A stretch of DNA of 64,000 nucleotides from Pleomorphochaeta sp. (GCA_028532815.1 JAQQAS010000059.1:1-64000); one strand, 5' to 3'; shown: positions 7,343 to 16,879, numbered from the stretch's first letter. A program made the numbers and translations. The notes: a model not told the origin generated them from the sequence alone.

Positions 7343-9259
7343 TTGAATAGAAATTTATTTTTACCAACAACAAAAGAAGATATGTTAAACAGAGGCTGGG
7401 ATTATGTCGATGTAGTTATGATAAGTGGTGATGCTTATGTAGACCATCCATCCTTTGGTGTTCCTCTTTTAGCTAGATTGTTAGAGAGTAGAGGATACAG
7501 AGTTGGGATAATAGCTCAACCAAGATGGGATAGAGTTGATGATTTTCTAGTTTTTGGTAATCCTAGACTATGCTGTATGATTGGTAGTGGAAATATTGAT
7601 TCTATGGTATCTCATTATACTAGCGCAAATAAAAGAAGAAGTAATGACTATTATACTCCAGGTGGTAAAGCTGGTGCTAGACCAGATAGGGCAGCCATTG
7701 TTTATACCACTAAAGCAAAAGAAGCTTTTGATAAAAATGTCCCTATCATAATTGGTGGAATTGAACCTTCCCTTAGAAAGTTTGCTCACTATGATGTTTG
7801 GAGTGATAAAGTTCGCCATTCAATAATTTTAGATTCAAAAGCAGATTTAGTAATATATGGAATGGGAGAGTTGCAAACACTTGAAATAGTTAAACGCTTA
7901 GATGATGGTGAAACAATTGATCAAATAATTGATGTAAAAGGCACTTTAGTCTCTTTTTCCCAGAAGAAGTTTGAGGATATAAAACATAAAATTAATTATC
8001 CAATATTTGAATTACCTAGTTTTGAAGAAGTAAGTGAAAGAGATAAAAAAAGTAATTCACCTACAGAAAATGGTAAATTGAATTATGCCAAAGCTTTTCA
8101 AATACAAATGTTACATGAAAACCCAAAAAGATGTGAATGTTTAATTCAAAAATCTGAAAATCGAGTTGTTTTAAGAAATCCTATTCAAAGAGGGTTAACT
8201 ACCAAAGAAATGGATGAGTTATATGAGCTTCCTTTTACAAGAGTTGCACATATTGATTATGATAAATTTGGAGGAATTTCAGCTCTAACAGAAGTACAAT
8301 TTTCTATAACTAGTAATCGAGGTTGCTATGGAGGTTGTTCCTTCTGTGCAATAACAACACACCAAGGAAGAATGATACAAACAAGGAGTAAAGAATCCTT
8401 AGTTAGAGAAGCAACACTACTTACAAAGATGCCAAACTTTAAGGGCTATATTCATGATTTAGGAGGTCCGACTGCAAACTTCCAAGCAGTAGCCTGTGAT
8501 AAACAGTTAAAGAGTGGACCTTGTGATACTAAACAATGCCTATTTCCTGAACCCTGTAAGAATTTAAAAGATTCTCATCAAAGATATCTCGAGATTCTAG
8601 AAGCTATAGAAAAAGTTAAAGGTGTTAAAAAGGTTTTCATTAGATCTGGAATTAGATTTGATTACTTAATGGAAGTCGCTGATCCTAAAACTCGTGATAG
8701 ATTTTTAAAACACTTGGTATTAAATAATGTAAGTGGACAACTTAAAATAGCGCCTGAACATGTAGATCCAGCTGTATTAGATATTATGGGTAAACCTAAA
8801 GTTGAAGTATATAATAAGTTTATAAAAGCTTTCAAAGATACAAATGAAAAATTAAATAAAAAACAATATACAATTCCCTATTTTATTGCAGCACATCCAG
8901 GATCTACCTTAGAAAGTGCTATAAACTTAGCACTTCATTCTAAGAGTGTAGGCTTTGTTCCCGATCAAGGACAAGAATTTTATCCAACCCCTGCAACTGT
9001 ATCTACTTGTATGTATTATACCGGCTATGATCCTCGTCCAAATAGAAATTTCGCAAAGGTATATGTGCCAAAAGGAAGAGAGAAAAGGCTACAAAGAGCT
9101 ATACTCCAATTTGATAAAATTGAAAATAGAACATTAGTTAGAGAGGCCTTAACAAAAGCTAATAGATTAGACTTAATAAATGTTTTAAAACCTAGTGGGA
9201 AAGCCTTTATGTATAAAAATCGAAAAAATATACAAAAAAAAGTATATAAAAGCCATTAA
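7343..9259 (+). CDS. YgiQ-family radical SAM protein
   Basis: This 638-residue protein starts with the family's conserved opening (MNRNLFLPTTKEDML...), which supports the TTG start although the ribosome binding site (GTGAGA) is weak. The radical SAM cluster motif is RGCYGGCSFC (C328, C332, C335). A second cysteine-rich segment follows (CDTKQCLFPEPC), and the C-terminus matches the DUF3362 region typical of YgiQ. The reaction catalysed by YgiQ is unknown. No convincing terminator follows before the ilvE promoter. Confidence 0.92.
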   Translation: MNRNLFLPTTKEDMLNRGWDYVDVVMISGDAYVDHPSFGVPLLARLLESRGYRVGIIAQPRWDRVDDFLVFGNPRLCCMIGSGNIDSMVSHYTSANKRRSNDYYTPGGKAGARPDRAAIVYTTKAKEAFDKNVPIIIGGIEPSLRKFAHYDVWSDKVRHSIILDSKADLVIYGMGELQTLEIVKRLDDGETIDQIIDVKGTLVSFSQKKFEDIKHKINYPIFELPSFEEVSERDKKSNSPTENGKLNYAKAFQIQMLHENPKRCECLIQKSENRVVLRNPIQRGLTTKEMDELYELPFTRVAHIDYDKFGGISALTEVQFSITSNRGCYGGCSFCAITTHQGRMIQTRSKESLVREATLLTKMPNFKGYIHDLGGPTANFQAVACDKQLKSGPCDTKQCLFPEPCKNLKDSHQRYLEILEAIEKVKGVKKVFIRSGIRFDYLMEVADPKTRDRFLKHLVLNNVSGQLKIAPEHVDPAVLDIMGKPKVEVYNKFIKAFKDTNEKLNKKQYTIPYFIAAHPGSTLESAINLALHSKSVGFVPDQGQEFYPTPATVSTCMYYTGYDPRPNRNFAKVYVPKGREKRLQRAILQFDKIENRTLVREALTKANRLDLINVLKPSGKAFMYKNRKNIQKKVYKSH

Positions 9260-9273
9260 TTTGTTGAATTAAA

Positions 9274-9302
9274 TTGACACATTTTTCCAATCTGATTACT
9301 AT
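9274..9302 (+). promoter_or_regulatory. Promoter of ilvE
   Basis: TTGACA (9274-9279), 17 bases, TACTAT (9297-9302). Transcription should begin near 9309, which excludes a TTG start at 9305 and supports the ATG at 9344. Confidence 0.7.
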
Positions 9303-9343
9303 GTTTGAAAAAGTTAATTTTTTTTCAAGTCACGGGGGCTTTT

Positions 9344-10372
9344 ATGGAAAATACAAATATTGATTGGAGCAACTTAGGATTTAATTACTCTAAAACTGAT
9401 AAGAGATATGTTGCTACATGTAAAAATGGAAAATGGGAAAAAGGAAAATTAATTGAAGATGAAACCATCACCCTAAATGAAAGTGCTGGTGTATTTCAAT
9501 ATGCTCAAACCTGTTTTGAAGGGCTAAAAGCTTATACAGCAAAGAATGGTAAAGTTGTTGTTTTTAGACCTGATTTAAATGCAAAGAGAATGGCTGATAC
9601 TTGTAAAAGACTATGTATTCCAGAACTTCCAAAAGAAATGTTTTTAGATGCAGTAGAGCAAGTTGTTAAAGCTAATGCATCATATGTCCCTCCATTTGGA
9701 ACATCTGCATCCTTATACTTAAGACCCTTTATAATTGGTTCATCACCTGTAATTGGTGTTCAAGCATGTGAAGAATATCATTTTAGATTATTTGCTTTAC
9801 CTGTAGGATCATACTTTAAAGGGGGACTAGCTCCAATTAAAATTATGGTAAGTGATTTTGATAGAGCAGCACCTAATGGCACTGGTGATATCAAAGCTGG
9901 CTTAAACTATGCAATGAGCCTTTATGCTTCTAAGTTAGCTAAAGCCCAAGGTTATGCTGAAAATATGTTCCTTGATGCAAAAACTAGAACATACGTTGAA
10001 GAAGCAGGTGGTGCTAATTTTATTTTTGTTACAAAAGATAAAAAGATAGTAACACCAAAAAGTGATTCTATCCTCCCATCAATTACAAGAAGATCTTTAC
10101 TTGTTGTAGCTAAAGAAATATTAGGTTACGAAGTTGAAGAGAGAAAAATTAGATTAGATGAAGTAGAGAATTTTGCTGAATGTGGTCTTTGCGGAACAGC
10201 AGCTGTAATTTCACCAGTTGGATTGATTCATACAAAAGAAAAAGATATTATTTTTAATGGTGATGAAACAGTAGTTGGCCCAGTTATTAAAGAATTATAT
10301 AAAACTCTTGTTGGAATTCAATTAGGAGAAATTGATCCCCCTGCAGATGATTGGGTAAGAGAAATCGTATAA
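9344..10372 (+). CDS. ilvE: Branched-chain amino acid aminotransferase
   Basis: This 342-residue PLP enzyme interconverts leucine, isoleucine and valine with their 2-oxo acids using glutamate/2-oxoglutarate. The catalytic lysine is K184 in GTGDIKAGLNYA. Other family motifs are QTCFEGLKAY, LYLRPFIIG and EEAGGANFIFV. Its length suits the class that includes mitochondrial and Bacillus enzymes. The start was set at 9344, just after a GGGGG ribosome binding site, because the promoter at 9274-9302 lies over any upstream start. It is monocistronic with a strong terminator. No other branched-chain biosynthesis gene is nearby, so it may serve synthesis or catabolism. Confidence 0.95.
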   Translation: MENTNIDWSNLGFNYSKTDKRYVATCKNGKWEKGKLIEDETITLNESAGVFQYAQTCFEGLKAYTAKNGKVVVFRPDLNAKRMADTCKRLCIPELPKEMFLDAVEQVVKANASYVPPFGTSASLYLRPFIIGSSPVIGVQACEEYHFRLFALPVGSYFKGGLAPIKIMVSDFDRAAPNGTGDIKAGLNYAMSLYASKLAKAQGYAENMFLDAKTRTYVEEAGGANFIFVTKDKKIVTPKSDSILPSITRRSLLVVAKEILGYEVEERKIRLDEVENFAECGLCGTAAVISPVGLIHTKEKDIIFNGDETVVGPVIKELYKTLVGIQLGEIDPPADDWVREIV

Positions 10373-10394
10373 ATTATTATATATATATTTGTTT

Positions 10395-10419
10395 GGAGTG
10401 AGAAATCACTCCTTTTTTT
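10395..10419 (+). terminator. Terminator after ilvE
   Basis: Stem GGAGTGA (10395-10401) with TCACTCC (10406-10412), GAAA tetraloop, seven T. Confidence 0.9.
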
Positions 10420-10424
10420 ATGCA

Positions 10425-10453
10425 TAAAAAAAGGAAGGTAATTAAACCTTCCT
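10425..10453 (-). terminator. Terminator of the purine permease gene
   Basis: Stem AGGAAGGT (10432-10439) with ACCTTCCT (10446-10453), 6-base loop. On the minus strand it runs straight into seven T. It stands back to back with the ilvE terminator. Confidence 0.88.
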
Positions 10454-10477
10454 AATTTTATAATAGTAACTATTAAA

Positions 10478-11773
10478 TTAACCAGCTAAGCCTGTAAGTA
10501 AAATTTTAGCTAAGAATAGAGCTGAAACAAACCAAGTCATTGCTGTAATCTCTTTTGTTTTACCTGTAACAAGTTTTAATAGTGTGAAGCTTAAGATACC
10601 GAACATAATACCATCTGAGATAGAGTATGTTACAATCATCATTAAGATACACAAGAAAGCAGGAACAGCTTCAGTAACATCTTCAAAGTCAATATCTTTA
10701 ACTGGAGTAATCATTAATACACCAACGATAATAAGAGCTGGAGAAGTTGCAGCAGAAGGAATTGAGCCAAAAATAGGTTCTAAGAATAATGATAGAGCAA
10801 ATAGAATTGAAACAACAACAGCAGTTAAACCAGTTCTACCACCAGCTACAACACCTGAAGATGATTCAACGAATGTTGTAATTGTTGAAGTTCCTAAGAT
10901 AGCACCAACAGTAGTACCAACAGCGTCAGCAAATAAAGCTTCTTTACAGTTAGGAATTGAACCATCAGATTGAATCATATCAGCTTTTGTAGCACAACCG
11001 ATTAAAGTACCAACAGTATCAAACATATCTACGAATAAGAATGTGAAACAAACAACAACGAAATCTAATGATAACATATTTGCAAATTCAAATGGGAAGA
11101 AATATGGTGCAGAAGGAAGATATGATCCACCAGCATATGATGTAACACCGAATGGGATACCAATAACAGTAGTAATTAGTATACCATATAGCATAGCACC
11201 CTTAACACCTTTAGCCATCATAAATGAAATAACAATAATACCAATCATTGCTACAATTGAAGGACCTTTTGTCCATTCAGGATTTAAGTGAACTAAAGTA
11301 GCACCATCAGCAACGACAATACCTGCGTTTTGAAGTCCAATAAATGCTATAAATAAACCTATACCTACAGAAATAGCTTTTTTCAAGTTAGCTGGAATAC
11401 TATTTACAATTGCTTCACGAATGTTAAATGCAGTTAATAAGATAAAAATAATACCTTCTACAAAAACAGCAGATAAAGCAAATTGCCAAGTTTTTCCCAT
11501 TCCAAGAACAACGGTGAATGCTAAGAAAGCGTTAAGTCCCATTCCTGGGGCCAAAGCAAAAGGAAGATTTGCAACTAAACCCATAATTAATGTTGCAAAA
11601 GCCCCTGCAATAGCAGTAGCAGCGAAAACACGGGAGAATTCCATACCAGCAGCTGATAGGATACCTGGATTAACAGCAAGAATGTAAGCCATTGTTAAAA
11701 ATGTTGTTACACCTGCCATTATTTCTGTACGTACATTTGATTTTCTTTCAGAAATCTTAAAGAAATTGTCCAT
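10478..11773 (-). CDS. NCS2-family purine permease (AzgA/PbuG-like)
   Basis: This 431-residue, multi-spanning inner-membrane transporter belongs to the AzgA branch of the nucleobase:cation symporter-2 fold, whose members import adenine, guanine or hypoxanthine. It opens MDNFFKISERKSNVRTEIMA and has the conserved NLPFALAPGMGLNAF and LFVDMFDTVGTLIG segments. The start is the ATG at 11773, which has AAGGAG 8 bases upstream; the GTG at 11782 overlaps that site. It is divergent from adenine deaminase, fitting a purine salvage role. I see no purine riboswitch: the leader from the likely -10 box (TATAAT, 11815-11810) is only about 30 bases. Confidence 0.92.
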   Translation of the reverse strand: MDNFFKISERKSNVRTEIMAGVTTFLTMAYILAVNPGILSAAGMEFSRVFAATAIAGAFATLIMGLVANLPFALAPGMGLNAFLAFTVVLGMGKTWQFALSAVFVEGIIFILLTAFNIREAIVNSIPANLKKAISVGIGLFIAFIGLQNAGIVVADGATLVHLNPEWTKGPSIVAMIGIIVISFMMAKGVKGAMLYGILITTVIGIPFGVTSYAGGSYLPSAPYFFPFEFANMLSLDFVVVCFTFLFVDMFDTVGTLIGCATKADMIQSDGSIPNCKEALFADAVGTTVGAILGTSTITTFVESSSGVVAGGRTGLTAVVVSILFALSLFLEPIFGSIPSAATSPALIIVGVLMITPVKDIDFEDVTEAVPAFLCILMMIVTYSISDGIMFGILSFTLLKLVTGKTKEITAMTWFVSALFLAKILLTGLAG

Positions 11774-12104
11774 AAAATGCACTCCTTATATTTAGTGATT
11801 GTTTAACCCATTATAATGTATAAATTTAAATAAGTACAGAATTTTTTTTCTTGTGTTGCATTTTGTTGTATGTAAAATAATTATGTAATTATAAATAATA
11901 TATAATCATATTTATGAAAAGATAAAGAGTTTTGGTTATAATTATATTATTCAGAAAATATTCTAATATAGAAAAATGCAAATTTATTAAATAAATATCG
12001 AATATTTTGAATTTTTCCTTGTTTTATTTATAAATACAGTGATACAATTAATGTTAATTTAAGCAATGAGTCAAATGTAAATAAAAAATTGGAGATTAGC
12101 AATA
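11774..12104. other. Divergent intergenic region between purine permease and adenine deaminase
   Basis: This 331-base AT-rich stretch has no open frame of note. It holds a minus-strand -10 box TATAAT (11815-11810) with a weak -35 TGTACT, and a plausible plus-strand promoter TTGTTT (12019-12024), 18 bases, TACAAT (12043-12048). A repeated ATTCTAATAT/AATATTTTG-type AT pattern lies between. I see no riboswitch. Confidence 0.5.
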
Positions 12105-13841
12105 ATGAATAAAGAAGAACAAAAGCAATTAATAGATGTTGCTTCCAAAAGAAAAAAAGCAACTTTATGTATAAAAAATGCAAAAGTTGTAGATGTATTT
12201 AATAGTAAAATATTTGAAAGTGATGTTTTAATTAAAGATAAAAGAATATCAGGATTTGCAAAATGTGGAGAAGGAAAAGCAGAAAAAATAATTGATGTAA
12301 ATTTTTCTTATATGATACCAGGTTTTATTGATTCTCATGTTCATATTGAATCCTCTCATTGTACACCTGAGGTATTTTCAAATCTATTAGTTTCAAATGG
12401 TGTTACAACAGTAATAGCAGATCCTCATGAAATTTGTAATTGTCATGGAATAGATGGATTAGATTATATGTTAGAAGCAAGTGAAAATTTACCATTAAAG
12501 GCTTACTTTATGATACCAAGTTGCGTTCCTGCAACTTCCTTTGAACATAGTGGTGCAGTATTAGATTCAAAAGAAATTGCGAAAAGAATAAATCATAAGA
12601 GAGTATTAGGTCTTGGAGAAATGATGGATTATCCAGGAGTTATCAATAATGATGATAATGTTATTGATAAAATTCAACTTTCTCATGATAGCAACAAAAT
12701 AATTGATGGACACTCTCCAAATGTATTTAATAGTGATTTAGATGCTTATTGTTGTGCCGGAATAAAGACAGATCATGAATGTGCTACAAAAGAAGATTTA
12801 GAAGATAGAATATCTCGTGGAATGTATGTAATGCTTAGGGAAGGAACAGTTTGTAGAGATGAATTAAACTTACTTAAAGGTGTTACAAAAGACAATTATA
12901 GAAGATGTTTATTCTGCACTGATGATAGACAAGTGGAATCATTAATTGAAGAAGGTAGCATTAATAATAATGTTAGGCTTGCTGTAGAAAATGGCTTAGA
13001 TCCAGTAATGGCTATAAGCATGGCATCAATAAATGGTGCACAGTGTTATAATTTAAAAGATGTTGGTGCTATTGCTCCACGATATTTAGCTAACTTTTCG
13101 ATAACAAAAAATCTCAAAGATTTTGATATGGAATATGTATTTGTTGAAGGAGAAATGGTAGCTAAAGATAAAAAGATGATAAAAGAATCAGAGATAAAAC
13201 CAATACCAAATAAAGTTAAAACAAAAATGAACGTTAAAAACTTTAGTATTGATAGTTTAAAATTACCTCTTAAATCAAATAAAGTTAGAACAATAGATAT
13301 AGTAGCAGGTGGAGTAGTTACCCAAAAAGGAGAAGCTACTGTGGAAGTTGAGAATGGACTTTATAAGTATAGTAATGATGATATTTGTAAAATAGTAGTT
13401 GTTGAAAGGCATAATGCAACTGGAAATAGTGCAGTAGCTCTATTAAAAGGTTTTGGACTTAAGCAAGGCGCAATCGCAACAAGTGTTGCACACGATTCAC
13501 ATAATATAATAGCAGCGGGTAAAAGTGATGAAGATATTTATCTAGCTATAGAAGAACTTATTAAAATAGGAGGAGGAATGGTCATTACTTTAAATAATAA
13601 AGTAATTGGCTCATTCTCACATCCAATAGCTGGACTAATGAGCAATTTAGAAGCCACTAAAGTATCATCAAACTTAAGTGTATTAGTTGAAATTGCTTAT
13701 GATAAATTAGGAGTAAAAAAATCTCTAGATCCATTTATGACTTTATGTTTTATGTCATTACCTGTAATTCCTGAATATAAAATTACAGATATGGGACTAT
13801 TTGACGTAACTGAGTTTAAATTTGTAAATATAGAACTCTAA
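12105..13841 (+). CDS. ade: Adenine deaminase
   Basis: This 578-residue metal-dependent amidohydrolase converts adenine to hypoxanthine and ammonia. Diagnostic features are the metal-binding DSHVHIESSH near residue 75, ADPHEICNCHG, LGEMMDYPGV, DGHSPN, TDDRQ and the C-terminal adenine deaminase domain with VAHDSHNI. Its length is typical of the Bacillus AdeC/E. coli Ade type. GGAG lies 9 bases before the ATG. Its divergent neighbour is a purine permease, so the pair would import adenine and deaminate it. A long hairpin terminator follows. Confidence 0.96.
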   Translation: MNKEEQKQLIDVASKRKKATLCIKNAKVVDVFNSKIFESDVLIKDKRISGFAKCGEGKAEKIIDVNFSYMIPGFIDSHVHIESSHCTPEVFSNLLVSNGVTTVIADPHEICNCHGIDGLDYMLEASENLPLKAYFMIPSCVPATSFEHSGAVLDSKEIAKRINHKRVLGLGEMMDYPGVINNDDNVIDKIQLSHDSNKIIDGHSPNVFNSDLDAYCCAGIKTDHECATKEDLEDRISRGMYVMLREGTVCRDELNLLKGVTKDNYRRCLFCTDDRQVESLIEEGSINNNVRLAVENGLDPVMAISMASINGAQCYNLKDVGAIAPRYLANFSITKNLKDFDMEYVFVEGEMVAKDKKMIKESEIKPIPNKVKTKMNVKNFSIDSLKLPLKSNKVRTIDIVAGGVVTQKGEATVEVENGLYKYSNDDICKIVVVERHNATGNSAVALLKGFGLKQGAIATSVAHDSHNIIAAGKSDEDIYLAIEELIKIGGGMVITLNNKVIGSFSHPIAGLMSNLEATKVSSNLSVLVEIAYDKLGVKKSLDPFMTLCFMSLPVIPEYKITDMGLFDVTEFKFVNIEL

Positions 13842-13862
13842 TTTGTAATATAATATTTTATG

Positions 13863-13908
13863 AGCTATCCAAAACTCACTTTATAGTAAAGTTGTTGGAT
13901 AGCTTTTT
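13863..13908 (+). terminator. Terminator after adenine deaminase
   Basis: A 10-base stem AGCTATCCAA (13863-13872) with TTGGATAGCT (13895-13904) encloses an inner ACTTTA/TAAAGT stem and is followed by five T. Confidence 0.85.
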
Positions 13909-14072
13909 AATATATCTCAAAAAAAATAATTAATTATCTTATTTTACCTCAAAATTATAAAAATAATGAAAATAAATGAAATAAACAAAAAAAATGCTTT
14001 ATTTATTGTGTTATCTATGATAATATCAAGCAAGTTATTTTTAAAAACAATTCGCTATATAAGGTGATAATA

Positions 14073-14441
14073 ATGAAATTTCCTAAAACAAAAGATGATA
14101 ATAATCATATAGAAATTAGAGTTAGATTAGGGTGTGAAAAATTCTATTTTGGTCCTGGAGCCGCAAAACTTCTTGAATTAATTGAAAAAGGGGAAAGTGT
14201 AAGGGAAGCGTGCTCTTTGATGAACATGTCATATTCAAAAGGTTGGAAGATATTAAAAAACATAAAAGAGGAGACTGGCTTTGATGCTGTGATAAGGCAT
14301 CAAGGTGGAGTTAATGGTGGAAAAACAGAGTTAAGTGAAAAAGGTAAAGCTTTACTTGATAGTTTTAGAAAAGTTGAAATTGAAATTAAAGACTTTGCTA
14401 AAAATCGATTTGAATATTATTTAGAGGAAAAACATGACTAG
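14073..14441 (+). CDS. ModE-type winged-helix regulator
   Basis: This 122-residue protein matches the N-terminal DNA-binding domain of ModE (winged HTH): residues LELIEKGESVREACSLMNMSYSKGWKILKNI form the helix-turn-helix and RHQGGVNGGKTELSEKG the wing. It lacks the C-terminal molybdate-binding (MOP) domains of E. coli ModE. The ATG at 14073 is preferred over the GTG at 14064 because AAGGTGAT, which contains the GTG, is the ribosome binding site. It is the first gene of a five-gene operon and overlaps the permease start by 8 bases, so it probably controls that transporter. A TTCGCTATAT element (14051-14060) resembles one half of an E. coli ModE box and suggests autoregulation, weakly. Confidence 0.82.
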   Translation: MKFPKTKDDNNHIEIRVRLGCEKFYFGPGAAKLLELIEKGESVREACSLMNMSYSKGWKILKNIKEETGFDAVIRHQGGVNGGKTELSEKGKALLDSFRKVEIEIKDFAKNRFEYYLEEKHD

Positions 14442-15465
14442 AAAAGAATTTAAAATTCATCTAAAGCATCCTAAAATGATAATTTTATTGTTTTTTTTAT
14501 TATTTATTATGGTATTTTTTTCCTCATTTTTTATAGGACGATATCCAATTAAACCTTCTGAACTAGTTTTAGTTTTGCTTTCTCGAATTTTTCCTATAGA
14601 ACCAACTTGGAGTAAAACTGTTGAATCAGTGATATTAAATGTTAGATTACCTAGAATTTTAAGCTCAGCTATAATAGGTGCTGCCTTATCTATATCTGGC
14701 CTTAGTTATCAAGGTATGTTTAAAAACCCAATGGTTTCTCCAGATGTTTTAGGAACGAGTGCTGGAGCTGGATTTGGTGCATCACTTGGAATTTTACTTG
14801 GTTTTTCATATCTTAGTATTTCTTTAGTCAGCTTCACATTTGGTTTAGTGGCTGTAGCTTTAGTAACTTTTATAAGTTCAAAACTTATGAATCAGAAAAC
14901 TTTAGCCCTAATTCTTGGCGGTATAATGATAAGTTCATTATTTAGTTCAGCAACCTCTTTTGTTAAATTGGTTGCAGATACCGAAGAGGTACTTCCATCA
15001 ATAACCTATTGGTTGATGGGCTCTCTTTCCTCTGTTAGGAAAACAGATGTATATTTCTTATTAGTAACAACAATAATTGGCTTAATTCCATTAGTATTAC
15101 TTAGATGGAAATTAAATTTACTAACATTAGATGAAGATGAAGCTAAAAGTTTAGGAATTAATACAGTTCTATTAAGAAAAATTGTTATATTTTGTGCAAC
15201 TCTTATTACTAGTGCCGCAATTTGTGTTGGCGGGCAAATAGGCTGGATAGGACTTGTAATACCACATTTTACTAGAATGTTAGTAGGGTGTGATTATAGA
15301 ATATCCCTTCCAATATCAATTCTAATGGGATCATCTTTCTTAATGGTTGTGGACACCATTAGCAGAAGTATTTCAACAGGTGAAATACCAATTGGCATAT
15401 TAACATCATTTATAGGTGCTCCATTTTTCCTATATCTTATGATAAGGGAGTCTAAAAAAGTATGA
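14434..15465 (+). CDS. FecCD-family ABC transporter permease
   Basis: This 343-residue inner-membrane protein has about ten hydrophobic segments and family motifs such as LPRILSSAIIGAALSISGL, NPMVSPDVLGTSAGAGFGA and GWIGLVIPHFTRMLVG, all of the BtuC/FecCD/MolB type that moves metal chelates, corrinoids or oxyanions. It overlaps the upstream regulator by 8 bases and the ATPase by 4. The ModE-like first gene suggests molybdate or tungstate, as in Haemophilus MolBC, but siderophore or other metal complexes cannot be excluded. Confidence 0.92.
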   Translation: MTRKEFKIHLKHPKMIILLFFLLFIMVFFSSFFIGRYPIKPSELVLVLLSRIFPIEPTWSKTVESVILNVRLPRILSSAIIGAALSISGLSYQGMFKNPMVSPDVLGTSAGAGFGASLGILLGFSYLSISLVSFTFGLVAVALVTFISSKLMNQKTLALILGGIMISSLFSSATSFVKLVADTEEVLPSITYWLMGSLSSVRKTDVYFLLVTTIIGLIPLVLLRWKLNLLTLDEDEAKSLGINTVLLRKIVIFCATLITSAAICVGGQIGWIGLVIPHFTRMLVGCDYRISLPISILMGSSFLMVVDTISRSISTGEIPIGILTSFIGAPFFLYLMIRESKKV

Positions 15466-16238
15466 GTTTAGTAGTTAATAATTTGAGTTTTAGTTATTCA
15501 GATAAAAAAATTTTAGACAATATTTCTTTTAATATTGAAGCGGGTGATTTTGTTTGTGTATTAGGTAAAAACGGTGTAGGTAAAAGTACCTTATTTAAAT
15601 TACTCTTAGGCTTTTTAAAAAAACAATCAGGTCGAATATTAATTGATGAAAAAGAAGTTGAGCATTTTAATAGAAAAGAATTAGCTAGAGAAGTTGCATA
15701 TATACCTCAATATACAACAAGTGCATTCAATTATAGTGTATTTGATACAGTATTAATGGGAACAACTTGTAGATTAGATACCTTAGGATCTCCTAAAGCA
15801 AAAGAGAAGAAAATAGCCCTTGATGCTTTAAAACAATTTAAAATAGATCATTTAGCTCATAAGTATAGTGATTCAATAAGTGGAGGAGAAAGACAGCTTG
15901 TTGTTTTAGCTAGAGCTATAGCTCAAGGATCTAAAATACTAATTTTAGATGAACCAACAGCTAATTTAGATTATGGAAATCAAGTTAGAGTTATGCAAAC
16001 AATATCTACTCTAAAAAAGCAAGGTTATTCCATTATTCTTTCAACGCATAACCCAGAACAAGCTCTTTGGTTTAGTGATAAAGTAATGTTTTTAGATGAT
16101 AAAAAGATTTTATCTTTTGGAAAAACAAATGAAGTAATTTCCTCAACTCTTTTAAAACAGATTTATGGAATTGATATTGATTTGATAGAGAAGGATGGAA
16201 GAAAACTTTGTTTTCCAAGGATTAGCAATAATGTTTAG
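15462..16238 (+). CDS. ABC transporter ATPase of the FecCD-type system
   Basis: This 258-residue ATP-binding subunit has Walker A GKNGVGKST (35-43), the Q loop in YIPQYT, the signature SGGERQ and Walker B ILILDEPTANLDYG, with a switch histidine in STHNPEQ. It belongs to the FecE/MolC type. Its ATG overlaps the permease stop (ATGA) and its 3-prime end overlaps the methyltransferase start by 8 bases, indicating tight translational coupling. Confidence 0.94.
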   Translation: MSLVVNNLSFSYSDKKILDNISFNIEAGDFVCVLGKNGVGKSTLFKLLLGFLKKQSGRILIDEKEVEHFNRKELAREVAYIPQYTTSAFNYSVFDTVLMGTTCRLDTLGSPKAKEKKIALDALKQFKIDHLAHKYSDSISGGERQLVVLARAIAQGSKILILDEPTANLDYGNQVRVMQTISTLKKQGYSIILSTHNPEQALWFSDKVMFLDDKKILSFGKTNEVISSTLLKQIYGIDIDLIEKDGRKLCFPRISNNV

Positions 16239-16872
16239 TTGGGATAAAAAGAGTATTCAATGGTTTGAATTAAGTGCAAAAAGTACAACTTTTCATAAAG
16301 AGATAGCAAAGAAAATAATTCCATATTTAGATAAAAGTTCAACTCTTTTATCTCTTGGTAGTGGTATGGGCTTTTTAGAGAGAGAATTATCTAATTTTGT
16401 TAAACAAATGATTTTAGTTGATAACAGTAGCTATGCAGTTGAATACTTAGAAAAAAATAAAGAAAATAACCAGTTTATTTTAAACACTGATTGGAAAAAT
16501 ATTAATATTAAATCTGATTATCTTTTGCTCTCCTTTTTTTCTAGAATGTATGTAGAAGATACATTTGAATCTTTTTTAGAGCTAACAAATAAAAAAATAT
16601 TCTATCTAATAAATGAGAGAAGATGTGATATCGAGGAAGTTATAAATTATCTAGATTCAAAAAACGCATCATATTCATATGAAAAAATGAATTTAGATTT
16701 CGATCAAATATTATATAAGACGGAAATAAATGCCTATCTTGAAAAGTATTATAAAGATTTTTTGAAAATAAAAAAAGAAAAACTATTAACTAATTTTAAA
16801 AAAATAGATGATAAAAGAGTAGTTTTTAAAAATAAGAAAAAAATTGTTTTATTTATTATAAATAAGGAGTAA
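16231..16872 (+). CDS. SAM-dependent methyltransferase-like protein in the transporter operon
   Basis: This 213-residue protein has a class I methyltransferase motif I, LLSLGSGMGFLERELS (about residues 40-56), followed by an acidic ILVDNSSYA (motif II). After that it is divergent and lysine-rich. The ATG at 16231 lies inside the ATPase 3-prime end (overlap 8 bases) and has AAGG about 10 bases upstream; a longer form starting in the ATPase is unlikely. A methyltransferase between ATPase and binding protein implies a role tied to the transported compound, for example modifying a metallophore or a corrinoid, but the sequence does not say which. The substrate is unknown. Confidence 0.7.
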   Translation: MFSWDKKSIQWFELSAKSTTFHKEIAKKIIPYLDKSSTLLSLGSGMGFLERELSNFVKQMILVDNSSYAVEYLEKNKENNQFILNTDWKNINIKSDYLLLSFFSRMYVEDTFESFLELTNKKIFYLINERRCDIEEVINYLDSKNASYSYEKMNLDFDQILYKTEINAYLEKYYKDFLKIKKEKLLTNFKKIDDKRVVFKNKKKIVLFIINKE

Positions 16873-16879
16873 TTAGACA

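Noticed and set aside
9305-9343. TTG start for ilvE 13 codons upstream
   Set aside because: It lies at or before the predicted transcription start; the ATG at 9344 has a GGGGG site.
10584-11687. Three plus-strand frames opposite the purine permease
   Set aside because: They are antisense shadows of a membrane protein gene; compositions rich in Thr, Ala and Pro come from the complementary codons.
11774-11815. Purine riboswitch before the purine permease
   Set aside because: The leader is only about 30 bases and none of the conserved core sequences is present.
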